DNA from: Halomonas sp. THAF5a
GTDB lineage: Bacteria > Pseudomonadota > Gammaproteobacteria > Pseudomonadales > Halomonadaceae
DNA: 64,000 bases
Assembly (NCBI RefSeq): GCF_009363755.1
Contig: NZ_CP045417.1
Coordinates: 3,410,001-3,474,000 of the forward strand
Direction of reading: 5' to 3'
Part shown: positions 45,635-53,339 of the stretch, in pieces
Position numbering within the stretch: position 1 is the stretch's first letter
Layout of the letters: every line of letters begins with the position of its first letter
The notes under the pieces: model-generated
What the model was told of the DNA's origin: nothing
What the model saw: the letters and a program-made list of their open reading frames with translations, nothing else
Database searches by the model: none
Translations under genes and position numbers: made by a program

Positions 45635-46025
45635 GCCCTCGTCTCCTGTCGACGCTGCCCTGTCCGAGGCGCCTTTCCCGAGGCGCCCGCCTCCCACTTT
45701 GGTCTTATATAAGCACGAGGTTCAACGCTACGCGCCCTCCCCGATCGACTGTTTACGTTAACGTAAACATCAAGCAACTCCTTGATTCTCATGCCATACC
45801 TTCCGACCGAGGCGGCCAGGCTCGCCGCCGACAGGCCGCCATGGGGCCGGTCTCGCGCCCCGTCGCCGGCGTATCGGCGCAATCGAATCCTGACCGTGCG
45901 ACGTGCTAGCTTGAGGCGAGCGCCGCGACGCCGTCGGAGCGTCGGCGTCGCGGCGGGTGAACCGACTTGGCCAAGGCGGTGCCCACCGGCACTGCCGCTC
46001 GAACCAACAATAAAGGGACAACAAC
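45635..46025. other. Long intergenic region between tmcA and the TRAP operon
   Basis: The 391-bp gap between divergent tmcA and dctP holds no convincing gene. ORFs crossing it are either antisense to dctP or start with rare codons without ribosome binding sites. It is less GC-rich than its neighbours near 45700-45790, which contain a 10-bp palindrome CTTATATAAG (about 45703-45712), the 20-bp palindrome described separately, and an inverted repeat ATCAAG-CAACTC-CTTGAT just after it. AAAGGGA before the dctP ATG is the ribosome binding site. Confidence 0.7.
45750..45769. promoter_or_regulatory. Perfect 20-bp palindromic operator candidate (LiuR-like)
   Basis: TGTTTACGTTAACGTAAACA is a perfect palindrome in a dip of GC content. 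The core TTTACGTTAACGTAAA resembles the operator described for LiuR, a MerR-family regulator of branched-chain amino acid catabolism in proteobacteria. It lies 256 bp upstream of dctP and about 115 bp upstream of tmcA, so it could serve either gene. No merR-type regulator gene is in the window. Confidence 0.6.
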
Positions 46026-47135
46026 ATGACAGCACTGCGCAGCTTCACCCTCACCGGCATCGCGGCCGGCGTCGCCCTCGCCGCCCTGAGCAGCACCGCC
46101 CAGGCCCAGGAGTCCTGGACCATGACCACCACCTGGCCGGACAACCTGGACCTGATCCAGATCGACCGCCACTGGGCGGAGCTGGTCAACACCCTGGCCG
46201 GCGACGAGCTGACCATCAACTTCCGCGCCGGCGGCACCCTGATGCCCGGCACCGAGGTGTTCGACGCCACCCAGACCGGCGCCATCCAGGCGGCCGGCGA
46301 CTGGCCCGGCTACTGGGCCGGCCTGAGCCCGGCCTTCTCGCCGCTGGCCACTACCACCAGCCTGTTCAACGGCGTGGATTACCTGAACTGGATCAACCAG
46401 TGGGGCGGCTTCGAGCTCTACCAGGAGGTCTACGGCGACTACAACATGGTCTACCTGCCCTACGGCATCACCAACAACGAATCCGGCTTCCGCGGCGGCA
46501 CGCCCATCGAGAGCATCGCCGACCTCGAGGGCAAGCGCCTGCGCCTCTCCGGTCGCGACCAGGGCCGGGTGCTCGAGCAGCTCGGCGGCTCCCAGGTCAC
46601 CCTGGCCGGCGGCGAGATCTATCAGGCCATCGAGCGCGGCGTGGTCGACGGCGCCGAATTCTCCACCCCGGGCGTGGACTACAAGGCCGGCTTCTCCGAG
46701 GTCGCCGACTACTGGTCCGTCCCGGGCTGGCACCAGTCCGCCAGCGTGTTCGGCGTGATGATCAACCAGGACGCCTGGGACGCCCTCTCCGAGGAGACCC
46801 AGGAGAAGCTGAAGATCGCCGCCCAGGCGACCATGGCCTGGTCGCTGGCCTGGTCCGAGCGCGAGTCCACCGAGGGCACGGTGAAGTTCCTCGAGGACGG
46901 CACCGAGATCAACCAGCTCTCCGAGGAGGACCTCGCCGAGATCCAGCGCATTACCAACGAGGTGATCGTCCAGGGCGCCTGCGAGGACCCGATGCACGCC
47001 AAGGTCTACCACTCCATGATCAGCTACCTGGACCACTACGCCAACTGGCGTGACGTCTCGGTGCCCTACAACATGAGCCGAGTCACCGACGACCTGCCGT
47101 CCCTCGAGGAGATCGAGGCCTGCATGAACCAGTAA
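46026..47135 (+). CDS. dctP: TRAP transporter solute-binding protein, DctP family (TakP-like)
   Basis: A 369-residue periplasmic protein with a signal peptide (residues 1-27, ending AQA). The mature part opens WTMTTTWPDNLDLIQIDRHWAELVNTLAG and contains FRAGGTLMPGTEVFDATQTGAIQAAGDWPGYWAGL, close to the TakP/monocarboxylate-2-oxoacid group in which the site binds a carboxylate together with a metal. LEGKRLRLSGRDQGRVLEQLGG carries the conserved Arg region. The ligand is probably a keto acid or small organic acid. It is the first gene of a complete dctPQM operon. Confidence 0.9.
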   Translation: MTALRSFTLTGIAAGVALAALSSTAQAQESWTMTTTWPDNLDLIQIDRHWAELVNTLAGDELTINFRAGGTLMPGTEVFDATQTGAIQAAGDWPGYWAGLSPAFSPLATTTSLFNGVDYLNWINQWGGFELYQEVYGDYNMVYLPYGITNNESGFRGGTPIESIADLEGKRLRLSGRDQGRVLEQLGGSQVTLAGGEIYQAIERGVVDGAEFSTPGVDYKAGFSEVADYWSVPGWHQSASVFGVMINQDAWDALSEETQEKLKIAAQATMAWSLAWSERESTEGTVKFLEDGTEINQLSEEDLAEIQRITNEVIVQGACEDPMHAKVYHSMISYLDHYANWRDVSVPYNMSRVTDDLPSLEEIEACMNQ

Positions 47136-47229
47136 GCGGCCCGGGCCGGCCCTGCGGGGCCGGCCCCGATCGCGACGGTTCCGCCGACCTCCCTCCCGAC
47201 CGCTTCGTCCGATGCCGAGAGCTCCCACC

Positions 47230-47733
47230 ATGACTGCCATTGCCAGGGCCATCGATGCCCTCAACGAGGGCTTCGGCCGCCTTATCGCGCCGCTGCTCGC
47301 CGTGATCACGCTGATCGTGATCTATGACATCGCCATGCGCTTCTTCATCGGACGCCCCAGTGACTGGGCCTTCGATGTGACCAAGATGCTGTTCGGCGCC
47401 CATTTCATGCTGATGGCCGCCTTCGGGCTGCGCCATCATGCCCACGTCGAGGTCGACGTGCTCAAGCGCCTGCTCGCTCGCCGCAAGCAGGCGGTCCTCG
47501 AGCTCCTCGGCTACCTGATCTTCTTCGTGCCCTTCATCTGGATGCTGCTGACCCTCGGCTGGGCGTTCTTCGAACGCTCCTTCAGCCGCGGCGAGACCAC
47601 CTACGGCATGATGGCCATCCCGGTCTATCCGGTGAAGGGCGTGATCGTGGTCGCCGCCGGCCTGCTGCTGCTGCAGGCCATCGCCATCGTCATCCGCGCC
47701 GTCCAGGCGCTGGGCAAGGAGACCCCCGCATGA
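47230..47733 (+). CDS. dctQ: TRAP transporter small permease subunit
   Basis: A 167-residue inner-membrane subunit with four hydrophobic helices (LLAVITLIVIYDIAMRFFIG, MLFGAHFMLMAAFGLRHHAHVEVDVL, LLGYLIFFVPFIWMLLTLGWAFF, GVIVVAAGLLLLQAIAIVI). The HAHVEVDVL segment is the family signature. The ATG at 47230 is preferred; one 18 bp upstream is in frame. It lies 94 bp after dctP and overlaps dctM by 4 bp. Confidence 0.9.
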   Translation: MTAIARAIDALNEGFGRLIAPLLAVITLIVIYDIAMRFFIGRPSDWAFDVTKMLFGAHFMLMAAFGLRHHAHVEVDVLKRLLARRKQAVLELLGYLIFFVPFIWMLLTLGWAFFERSFSRGETTYGMMAIPVYPVKGVIVVAAGLLLLQAIAIVIRAVQALGKETPA

Positions 47734-49058
47734 ACGCCGAGATGCTCACCCTGTTCATGTTCGGCGGCCTGCTGGTCGGCCTCTTCATGGGCCATCCGCT
47801 GGCCTTCGTGCTCGGCGGCGTCGCCGTGCTCGGCGCCTGGTTCGGCCCCGGCGCCAATACGCTGGGCATCCTGATCAACAACATCTACGGCAACGCCATG
47901 GACAACTACGTCCTGGTGGCCATCCCGCTGTTCATCCTGATGGCGCGCTTCCTCAACGACTCGGGCGTCACCGAGAAGATGTTCGAGTCGATGCGCCTGC
48001 TGCTCGCCAACCTGCGCGGCGGCCTGGCGCTGACCGTGGTGGTCGTGTCGGTGCTGCTGGCCGCCACCACCGGCATCGTCGGCGCCTCGATCGCGGTGAT
48101 GGGCATGATCGCCCTGGTGCCGATGCTGAACTACGGCTACAACAAGCAGCTCAGCACCGGGGTGATCATGGCCAGCGGCTGCCTGGGCATCCTGATCCCG
48201 CCGAGCATCATGCTGATCCTGATGGCCAGCTACTCGCCGGTCTCGGTGGGCGCGCTGTTCGCCGGCGCCCTGGTCCCGGGGCTGATGCTCGGCGCGATGT
48301 ACGCCCTCTACGTGCTGGTGATCTGCCACCTCAAGCCCGAGTACGGCCCGCTGGTGCCGGCCGAGGAGCGCGCCGGGGTCTCCACCGGCGAGCTTGTGAA
48401 GATGCTGGGCAAGTACGTGCTGCCGCCGATGGCGCTGATCCTCGGCGTGCTGGGCTCGCTGTTCACCGGCATCGCCACCGCCACCGAGGCCTCGGCCATC
48501 GGCGTGGCCATCGCCTTCCTGCTGTTCCTGATCTTCGGTGATCGCAAGGCGTCCACCTGCTACCGCACCCTGATCGAGGCCAGCAAGACCACCACCATGG
48601 TGATGCTGGTGCTGGTGGGGGCCACCGCCTTCACCGGGGTCTTCTCCATCGGTGGCGGCATGGAGGTGATCCACGAGGTGGTGATGGCGATGCCCGGCGG
48701 CACCACCGGTGCGCTGATCCTGATGCTCTTCCTGGTCTTCATCCTGGGCATGTTCCTGGACTGGACCGGCATCGTGCTGCTGAGCTTCCCGATCATGCTG
48801 CCGATCGTCGAGAGCATGGGCATCGACGTGCTGTGGTTCGTGGTGATGGTGGCCGTGGTGCTGCAGACCTCGTTCCTCACGCCGCCCTTCGGCTACGCCC
48901 TCTTCTACCTCAAGGGCGTGGCCCCCAAGGGGGTCGAGACCCTCGACCTCTACAAGGCGGTGATCCCCTTCGTGGCGCTGATCGTGCTGGCCTGCCTGCT
49001 GATGGCCGCCTTCCCGAGCCTGGTGACCGGCCTGCCGTCGCTGCTGATCGGCTACTGA
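47730..49058 (+). CDS. dctM: TRAP transporter large permease subunit
   Basis: A 442-residue inner-membrane protein of the DctM family with about 12 helices that carries out sodium-coupled uptake. ATTGIVGASIAVMGMIALVPMLNYGYNKQLSTGVIMASGCLGILIPPSIMLILM is the core signature of the first half, and FLDWTGIVLLSFPIMLPIVESMGIDVLWF with LTPPFGYALFYLKGVAP that of the second. It overlaps dctQ (ATGA) and ends the operon before a strong terminator. Confidence 0.94.
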   Translation: MNAEMLTLFMFGGLLVGLFMGHPLAFVLGGVAVLGAWFGPGANTLGILINNIYGNAMDNYVLVAIPLFILMARFLNDSGVTEKMFESMRLLLANLRGGLALTVVVVSVLLAATTGIVGASIAVMGMIALVPMLNYGYNKQLSTGVIMASGCLGILIPPSIMLILMASYSPVSVGALFAGALVPGLMLGAMYALYVLVICHLKPEYGPLVPAEERAGVSTGELVKMLGKYVLPPMALILGVLGSLFTGIATATEASAIGVAIAFLLFLIFGDRKASTCYRTLIEASKTTTMVMLVLVGATAFTGVFSIGGGMEVIHEVVMAMPGGTTGALILMLFLVFILGMFLDWTGIVLLSFPIMLPIVESMGIDVLWFVVMVAVVLQTSFLTPPFGYALFYLKGVAPKGVETLDLYKAVIPFVALIVLACLLMAAFPSLVTGLPSLLIGY

Positions 49059-49088
49059 GCCGTCTCACTTCCCCCCGGCTCGGCCCTC

Positions 49089-49119
49089 GACGCCCGCCGC
49101 TCCTCGAGCGGCGGGCGTC
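49089..49119 (+). terminator. Strong intrinsic terminator after dctM
   Basis: GACGCCCGCCGCT and AGCGGCGGGCGTC form a perfect 13-bp stem with a CCTCG loop, about 30 bp after the dctM stop. A CCTGCTT tail follows. Confidence 0.82.
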
Positions 49120-49167
49120 CTGCTTGACGGGGACACGGCGCGCGTGGCTGCAGTCGCCCCGGCCGGC

Positions 49168-49176
49168 TGATACAAT
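49168..49176 (+). promoter_or_regulatory. Extended -10 promoter candidate for the iron permease gene
   Basis: TGATACAAT is an extended -10 element (TGnTACAAT) lying 57 bp before the TTG start of the permease. The spaced -35 position reads CTGCAG, which is poor, as is usual for extended -10 promoters. Confidence 0.45.
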
Positions 49177-49233
49177 TCTCGGCCGCAAGTTTCTCGCATC
49201 CCTGTAGCCCTCCCGGCACGGAAGGAGACTCCG

Positions 49234-50910
49234 TTGACCAGTCCGGCCCGTTCCCGCGCCCGCATCCCTTCCCGCCTGTCGCTGACCCTGAACCCCTGGA
49301 ACGCGCTGACCATCGGCATCGCCCTGATCGTGGCGCTGCCGGTACTGGTGGTACTGGCGCACCTGTTCATGCCCACCGACGGCATCTGGCAACACCTGGG
49401 CAGCACCGTGCTGCCCCGCTACCTCGGCAATACGCTCTTTCTGGTGGTGACCGTCGGGCTCGGCACCTTCGTGATCGGCACCGGCACCGCCTGGCTGGTG
49501 GTGATGTGCCGCTTCCCGGGGCGTCGGCTCTTCGAGTGGGGGCTGCTGCTGCCACTGGCGGTGCCGACCTACGTGATCGCCTACGCCTACACCGACTTCC
49601 TGCAGTACGCCGGCCCTCTCCAGACCTGGCTGCGCGAGACCTTCGGCTGGTCGGCGGGGGACTACGTCTTCCCGGACATCCGCTCGCTGTGGGGGGCGGC
49701 GACCCTGATCACCCTGGTGCTCTACCCCTACGTCTACATGCTGGCGCGGGCGGCCTTCCTGGAGCAGTCGGTGTGCGTGCTGGACGTGGGCCGCACCCTG
49801 GGGCGCGGGCCCTGGCGGCTGTTCACCAGCGTGGCCCTGCCGCTGGCGCGCCCGGCGATCGTCGGCGGGGTGTCCCTGGCGCTGATGGAGACCCTCAACG
49901 AGTTCGGCGCGGTGCAGTACTTCGGCGTCGACACCTTCACCACCGGCATCTACCGCACCTGGTTCGGCATGGGGGAGCAGGTGGCCGCGGCCCAGCTCGC
50001 CGCCTGCCTGCTGGCCTTCGTGATCGCCCTGGTGCTGCTCGAGCGCTGGTCCCGGGGCAAGCGGCGCTACTTCCATACCACCGGCCGCTACCAGCAGATG
50101 CCGGAGTTCGCGCTCCACGGCGGGCGCGCCTGGGCCGCGACCCTGGCCTGCCTCGCCCCGGTGCTGCTCGGCTTTTTGATCCCCAGCGGCCTGCTGGGCT
50201 ACCTCTCCGTCCAGGGTGGCGATGCCCTGTTCGGCAGCGCCTTCCTGGAGTACGCCGGCAACAGCCTGCTGCTGGCGGCGCTCGCCTCAGTGGTGGCCGT
50301 CGGCCTGGCGCTGCTCCTCAGCTACGGGGCGCGACTCAACCCCGGGCGCATCACCCGGGTCGCCACGCGGGTGGCGGCCATGGGCTACGCGGTGCCGGGC
50401 TCGGTGGTGGCGGTGGGCATCCTGATCCCCTTCGTGTGGCTGGATCATCAGCTCAACGACATCATGAAGGAGCAGTTCGGGGTCGTGGTGGGGCTACTGC
50501 TCAGCGGCTCGGCGTTCATCCTGGTCTACGCCTACCTGGTGCGCTTCCTGGCGGTCTCCTTCAACGCCATCGAGGCGAGTCTCGGCAAGGTGACGCCGAG
50601 CATGGACGCGGCCGCGCGGACCCTGGGTCAGACGGCGGGCGGCACCCTGCGCAAGGTGCACACGCCGATCATGCGCGGCAGCCTGATCGCCGCCGGCATC
50701 CTGGTCTTCGTCGACGTGATGAAGGAGCTGCCGGCCACGGTGATCCTGCGCCCCTTCAACTTCGACACCCTGGCCATTCGCGCCCACAACCTGGCCGCCG
50801 ACGAGCGCCTGGCCGAGGCCTCGACCTCGTCACTGGCCATCGTGGCAGTAGGCATCATCCCGGTGATCCTGCTCAGCGTCGCCATGCGCCGCTCCCGCCC
50901 CGGCAGCTGA
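49234..50910 (+). CDS. fbpB: Ferric iron ABC transporter permease (FbpB-type, fused double domain)
   Basis: A 558-residue inner-membrane protein made of two binding-protein-dependent permease domains in tandem, about 12 helices. Each half has an EAA loop contacting the ATPase: VCVLDVGRTLGRGPWRLFTSVALPLARP and LGKVTPSMDAAARTLGQTAGGTLRKVHTPIMRG. This is the FbpB/SfuB layout for Fe3+ import. The start is TTG with GGAAGGAG upstream. Its last 81 bp overlap the ATPase gene on the opposite strand. Transport of Fe3+ is inferred from family and from the Fur site and binding protein nearby. Confidence 0.88.
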   Translation: MTSPARSRARIPSRLSLTLNPWNALTIGIALIVALPVLVVLAHLFMPTDGIWQHLGSTVLPRYLGNTLFLVVTVGLGTFVIGTGTAWLVVMCRFPGRRLFEWGLLLPLAVPTYVIAYAYTDFLQYAGPLQTWLRETFGWSAGDYVFPDIRSLWGAATLITLVLYPYVYMLARAAFLEQSVCVLDVGRTLGRGPWRLFTSVALPLARPAIVGGVSLALMETLNEFGAVQYFGVDTFTTGIYRTWFGMGEQVAAAQLAACLLAFVIALVLLERWSRGKRRYFHTTGRYQQMPEFALHGGRAWAATLACLAPVLLGFLIPSGLLGYLSVQGGDALFGSAFLEYAGNSLLLAALASVVAVGLALLLSYGARLNPGRITRVATRVAAMGYAVPGSVVAVGILIPFVWLDHQLNDIMKEQFGVVVGLLLSGSAFILVYAYLVRFLAVSFNAIEASLGKVTPSMDAAARTLGQTAGGTLRKVHTPIMRGSLIAAGILVFVDVMKELPATVILRPFNFDTLAIRAHNLAADERLAEASTSSLAIVAVGIIPVILLSVAMRRSRPGS

Positions 50911-52014
50911 GGCCTCGTCGAGGGGGAAGACGAACACCTGGGAGTCGTCCAGGCCGATCATGATCGGCTGGCCCTCCCGGGGCAGGAAGACCCCCGGGGC
51001 CCGGGCGTGCAGGTGGGCCTCCTCGCCGTCGGCCGTGTGGGCGCAGATGTGCAGCAGGCTGGTGCGCCCCAGCAGCTTGGCCATGATGATGTGGCTGTGG
51101 TGATGCTCCGGCGGCTCGTTGAGCGGCACGACTCTCAGCGCCTCGGGGCGGATCATCACCCTCACCAGGCTGCCGTCGGGCAGCCCGTTCGCCGAGACCT
51201 CGCCCACCGGGGTCGCCACCTGGCCGTCCTGGACCCGCCCCTCGAGCTCGTTGACCTCGCCGAAGAAGGTGACCACGAAGGGATCGACCGGCGCGCAGTA
51301 GAGCTCCAGCGGGGTGCCGGCCTGCACCACCCGCCCCTCGCGCATCAGCACGATGCGATCGGCCATGAACATGGCCTCCTCGGGGTCGTGGGTGACCAGC
51401 AGCACGCCCGTGCCCACCTTCTTCAGCACGTGCAGGGTGTCATCGCGGATGCGGTCGCGCAGGCGGGCGTCGAGGCTCGAGAAGGGCTCGTCGAGCAGCA
51501 TCAGTTGCGGCGCCGGCGCCAGGGCGCGGGCCAGGGCGATGCGCTGCTGCTGCCCCCCCGAGAGCATGTGCGGAAAGACCCGCGCATAGCGCTCCATGCC
51601 GAGCAGCTCGAGCAGCTCGTAGGCCCGCCGGCGGCGCTGCGGGGCGGGCAGGGCCTCGAGGCCGAAGGCCACGTTGTCGAGCACCGAGAGGTGCGGGAAG
51701 AGCGCCGAGTCCTGGAAGGCCAGGCCGACGTTGCGCTTCTCCGGCGGCACGTGGCTGCGCCCCTCGCCCATCGACTCGCCGCCCAGCGCCACGCGCCCCT
51801 GCTGCACCCGCTCTAGCCCCGCGGCGATGCGCAGCAGGGTGGACTTGCCGCAGCCCGAGGGGCCCAGCAGGCAGACGATCTCACCGGGCTTGACGTCGAG
51901 GGAGACATCCTCGACGGCCGGGTGCTGCTGGTAGGCGTGACGGATCTGGTGCATGGCGAGCACCGGGGCGGTGCCGGCCGGCGCGTCTGGCGTCAGGGTC
52001 GATGGACGGGTCAT
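50830..52014 (-). CDS. fbpC: Ferric iron ABC transporter ATP-binding protein (FbpC-type)
   Basis: A 394-residue ATPase with Walker A GPSGCGKST at 51-59, signature LSGGQQQR, Walker B LMLLDEPFSSLD, and a C-terminal TOBE-like regulatory domain (VRVMIRPEALRVVPLNEPPEHHHSHIIMAKLLGRTSLLHICAH). The family would be expected to stop near QVFVFPLDEA; here a 26-residue tail rich in Ala, Asp and His (SAAGAGAAHGDAEQDHRDDAYCHDGQ) is added, encoded antisense to the end of fbpB. It is inverted relative to fbpB and divergent from fbpA, an unusual split order for this transporter. Confidence 0.9.
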   Translation of the reverse strand: MTRPSTLTPDAPAGTAPVLAMHQIRHAYQQHPAVEDVSLDVKPGEIVCLLGPSGCGKSTLLRIAAGLERVQQGRVALGGESMGEGRSHVPPEKRNVGLAFQDSALFPHLSVLDNVAFGLEALPAPQRRRRAYELLELLGMERYARVFPHMLSGGQQQRIALARALAPAPQLMLLDEPFSSLDARLRDRIRDDTLHVLKKVGTGVLLVTHDPEEAMFMADRIVLMREGRVVQAGTPLELYCAPVDPFVVTFFGEVNELEGRVQDGQVATPVGEVSANGLPDGSLVRVMIRPEALRVVPLNEPPEHHHSHIIMAKLLGRTSLLHICAHTADGEEAHLHARAPGVFLPREGQPIMIGLDDSQVFVFPLDEASAAGAGAAHGDAEQDHRDDAYCHDGQ

Positions 52015-52198
52015 GGGGTCTCGACTGCCGGTTGAGAGTGTCTGGCCAACATGGTAACGCGAAAGCCTCCCGAATGCGTTGTACTATCGCTCGCATTCCA
52101 GCGCCGGCCTCCCCGAGGCGTCCCGCCACCTGACCTGGATCAGGTCGGCCGCCCGCCGGGCTTGACGAGGGCGCCGGGAGGGGCTTCAATGGCGAAAG

Positions 52199-52217
52199 TT
52201 TAATGTTAAGCATTATC
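52199..52217 (+). promoter_or_regulatory. Fur box upstream of the iron-binding protein gene
   Basis: TTTAATGTTAAGCATTATC matches 15 of 19 positions of the Fur consensus GATAATGATAATCATTATC. It lies 32 bp before the fbpA start in the 235-bp divergent gap, so Fe2+-Fur would repress fbpA, and perhaps fbpC, when iron is plentiful. Confidence 0.85.
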
Positions 52218-52249
52218 ATTTCAGACCATCGCCATCCACGAGGCCCCCC

Positions 52250-53281
52250 ATGTCGCTGCATCGTCGTTCCGCCCTGCCCCTCGCCGCCCTGGTGGCCGGC
52301 TCCGCCCTGGCCACCCAGGCCTCCGCCGCCGAGGAGCTCAACATCTACTCGGCCCGCCACTACGACTCCGACGCGGCCCTCTACGCGGCCTTCACCGAGG
52401 AGACCGGCATCGAGGTCAACGTGCTGGAGGGCGACTCCGACCAGCTGATCCAGCGCCTCAAGCTCGAGGGCGAGGCGGGCCCGGCCGACGTGCTGATCAC
52501 CGTCGACGCCGGCCGCCTGTGGCGCGGCGAGCACGAGGACATCTTCGCCAGCGTCGAGTCCGAGGTGCTCGACGAGCGCCTGCCGGCCCACATGCGCCAC
52601 CCCGAGGGCAAGTGGTTCGGCTTCAGCCAGCGCGTGCGGGCGCTGTTCATCGACCCCACCGCGGTGGACGCCGATGAGATCAGCCGCTACGAGGACCTGG
52701 CCGACCCGGCCCTCGAGGGCGAGGTGTGCATCCGCTCCTCGAACAACATCTACAACCAGTCGCTGCTGGCCTCGATGATCGCCCATCACGGCGAGGAAGA
52801 GGCCGAGACCTGGGCCGAGGGCGTGGTCGCCAACTTCGCGCGCGACCCCGAGGGCGGCGATACCGACCAGATCCGCGGCGTGGCCAGCGGCGAGTGCAGC
52901 GTCGCCGTGGCCAACCACTACTACTACGTGCGCCTGCTCCACTCCGACAACGAGGCCGACCGCGAGGTCGCCGAGAAGGTCGAGATCGTCTTCCCCAACC
53001 AGGAGGATCGCGGCGCGCACATCAACGTGGGCGGCGCCGGCATGGTGAAGGGCGCGCCCAACGAGAAGAACGCCGTGCGTTTCCTCGAGTTCCTCGCCTC
53101 CGATGAGGCCCAGGCCCTGTTCGCCACCGGCAACTACGAGTTCCCGGCGGTCGACGGTGCGGAGCTCGACGGCGTCCTCGCCTCCTGGGGCGACTTCAAG
53201 AAGGACGACCTGAACGTCAGCGTGCTGGGCGAGAACAACCCGGAAGCGGTGCGCATCTTCGACCGGGCCGGCTGGCGCTGA
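52250..53281 (+). CDS. fbpA: Ferric iron ABC transporter substrate-binding protein (FbpA/FutA-type)
   Basis: A 343-residue periplasmic protein with a signal peptide (residues 1-26, ending ASA). LNIYSARHYDSDAALYAAFTEETGIEVNVLEGDSDQLIQRLK is the standard start of the family, and VAVANHYYYVRLL supplies the clustered Tyr residues that bind Fe3+ in FutA-like proteins. The acidic surface (GEAGPAD, GEHEDIFASVESEVLDE) suits a halophile. It is preceded by a Fur box and followed by a strong terminator, so it is a single-gene transcript. Confidence 0.92.
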   Translation: MSLHRRSALPLAALVAGSALATQASAAEELNIYSARHYDSDAALYAAFTEETGIEVNVLEGDSDQLIQRLKLEGEAGPADVLITVDAGRLWRGEHEDIFASVESEVLDERLPAHMRHPEGKWFGFSQRVRALFIDPTAVDADEISRYEDLADPALEGEVCIRSSNNIYNQSLLASMIAHHGEEEAETWAEGVVANFARDPEGGDTDQIRGVASGECSVAVANHYYYVRLLHSDNEADREVAEKVEIVFPNQEDRGAHINVGGAGMVKGAPNEKNAVRFLEFLASDEAQALFATGNYEFPAVDGAELDGVLASWGDFKKDDLNVSVLGENNPEAVRIFDRAGWR

Positions 53282-53306
53282 GCCGTCGGGTCAGCCTCAG
53301 ACGAAC

Positions 53307-53334
53307 ACGCCACCGCAACCGCGGTGGCGTTTTT
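53307..53334 (+). terminator. Intrinsic terminator after fbpA
   Basis: ACGCCACCGC and GCGGTGGCGT form a perfect 10-bp stem around an AACC loop, directly followed by TTTT. It lies between fbpA and the convergent end of polA. Confidence 0.92.
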
Positions 53335-53339
53335 GATGG

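Noticed and set aside
43313..45712. 799-codon plus-strand frame opposite tmcA
   Set aside because: Low-complexity shadow; the minus strand encodes a full TmcA.
45703..45712. CTTATATAAG as promoter of tmcA
   Set aside because: A -10-like sequence exists but no hexamer near TTGACA lies 16-18 bp upstream on the minus strand.
45631..46035. Minus-strand ORF crossing the tmcA-dctP gap
   Set aside because: Arg-rich, no start context, and it runs over the palindrome; most likely non-coding.
52129..52146. ACCTGA-CCTGGA-TCAGGT inverted repeat upstream of fbpA
   Set aside because: Briefly considered as a riboswitch (THI box) because of the CTGACCTGGAT string; lacks the other conserved riboswitch parts and lies upstream of the Fur box.
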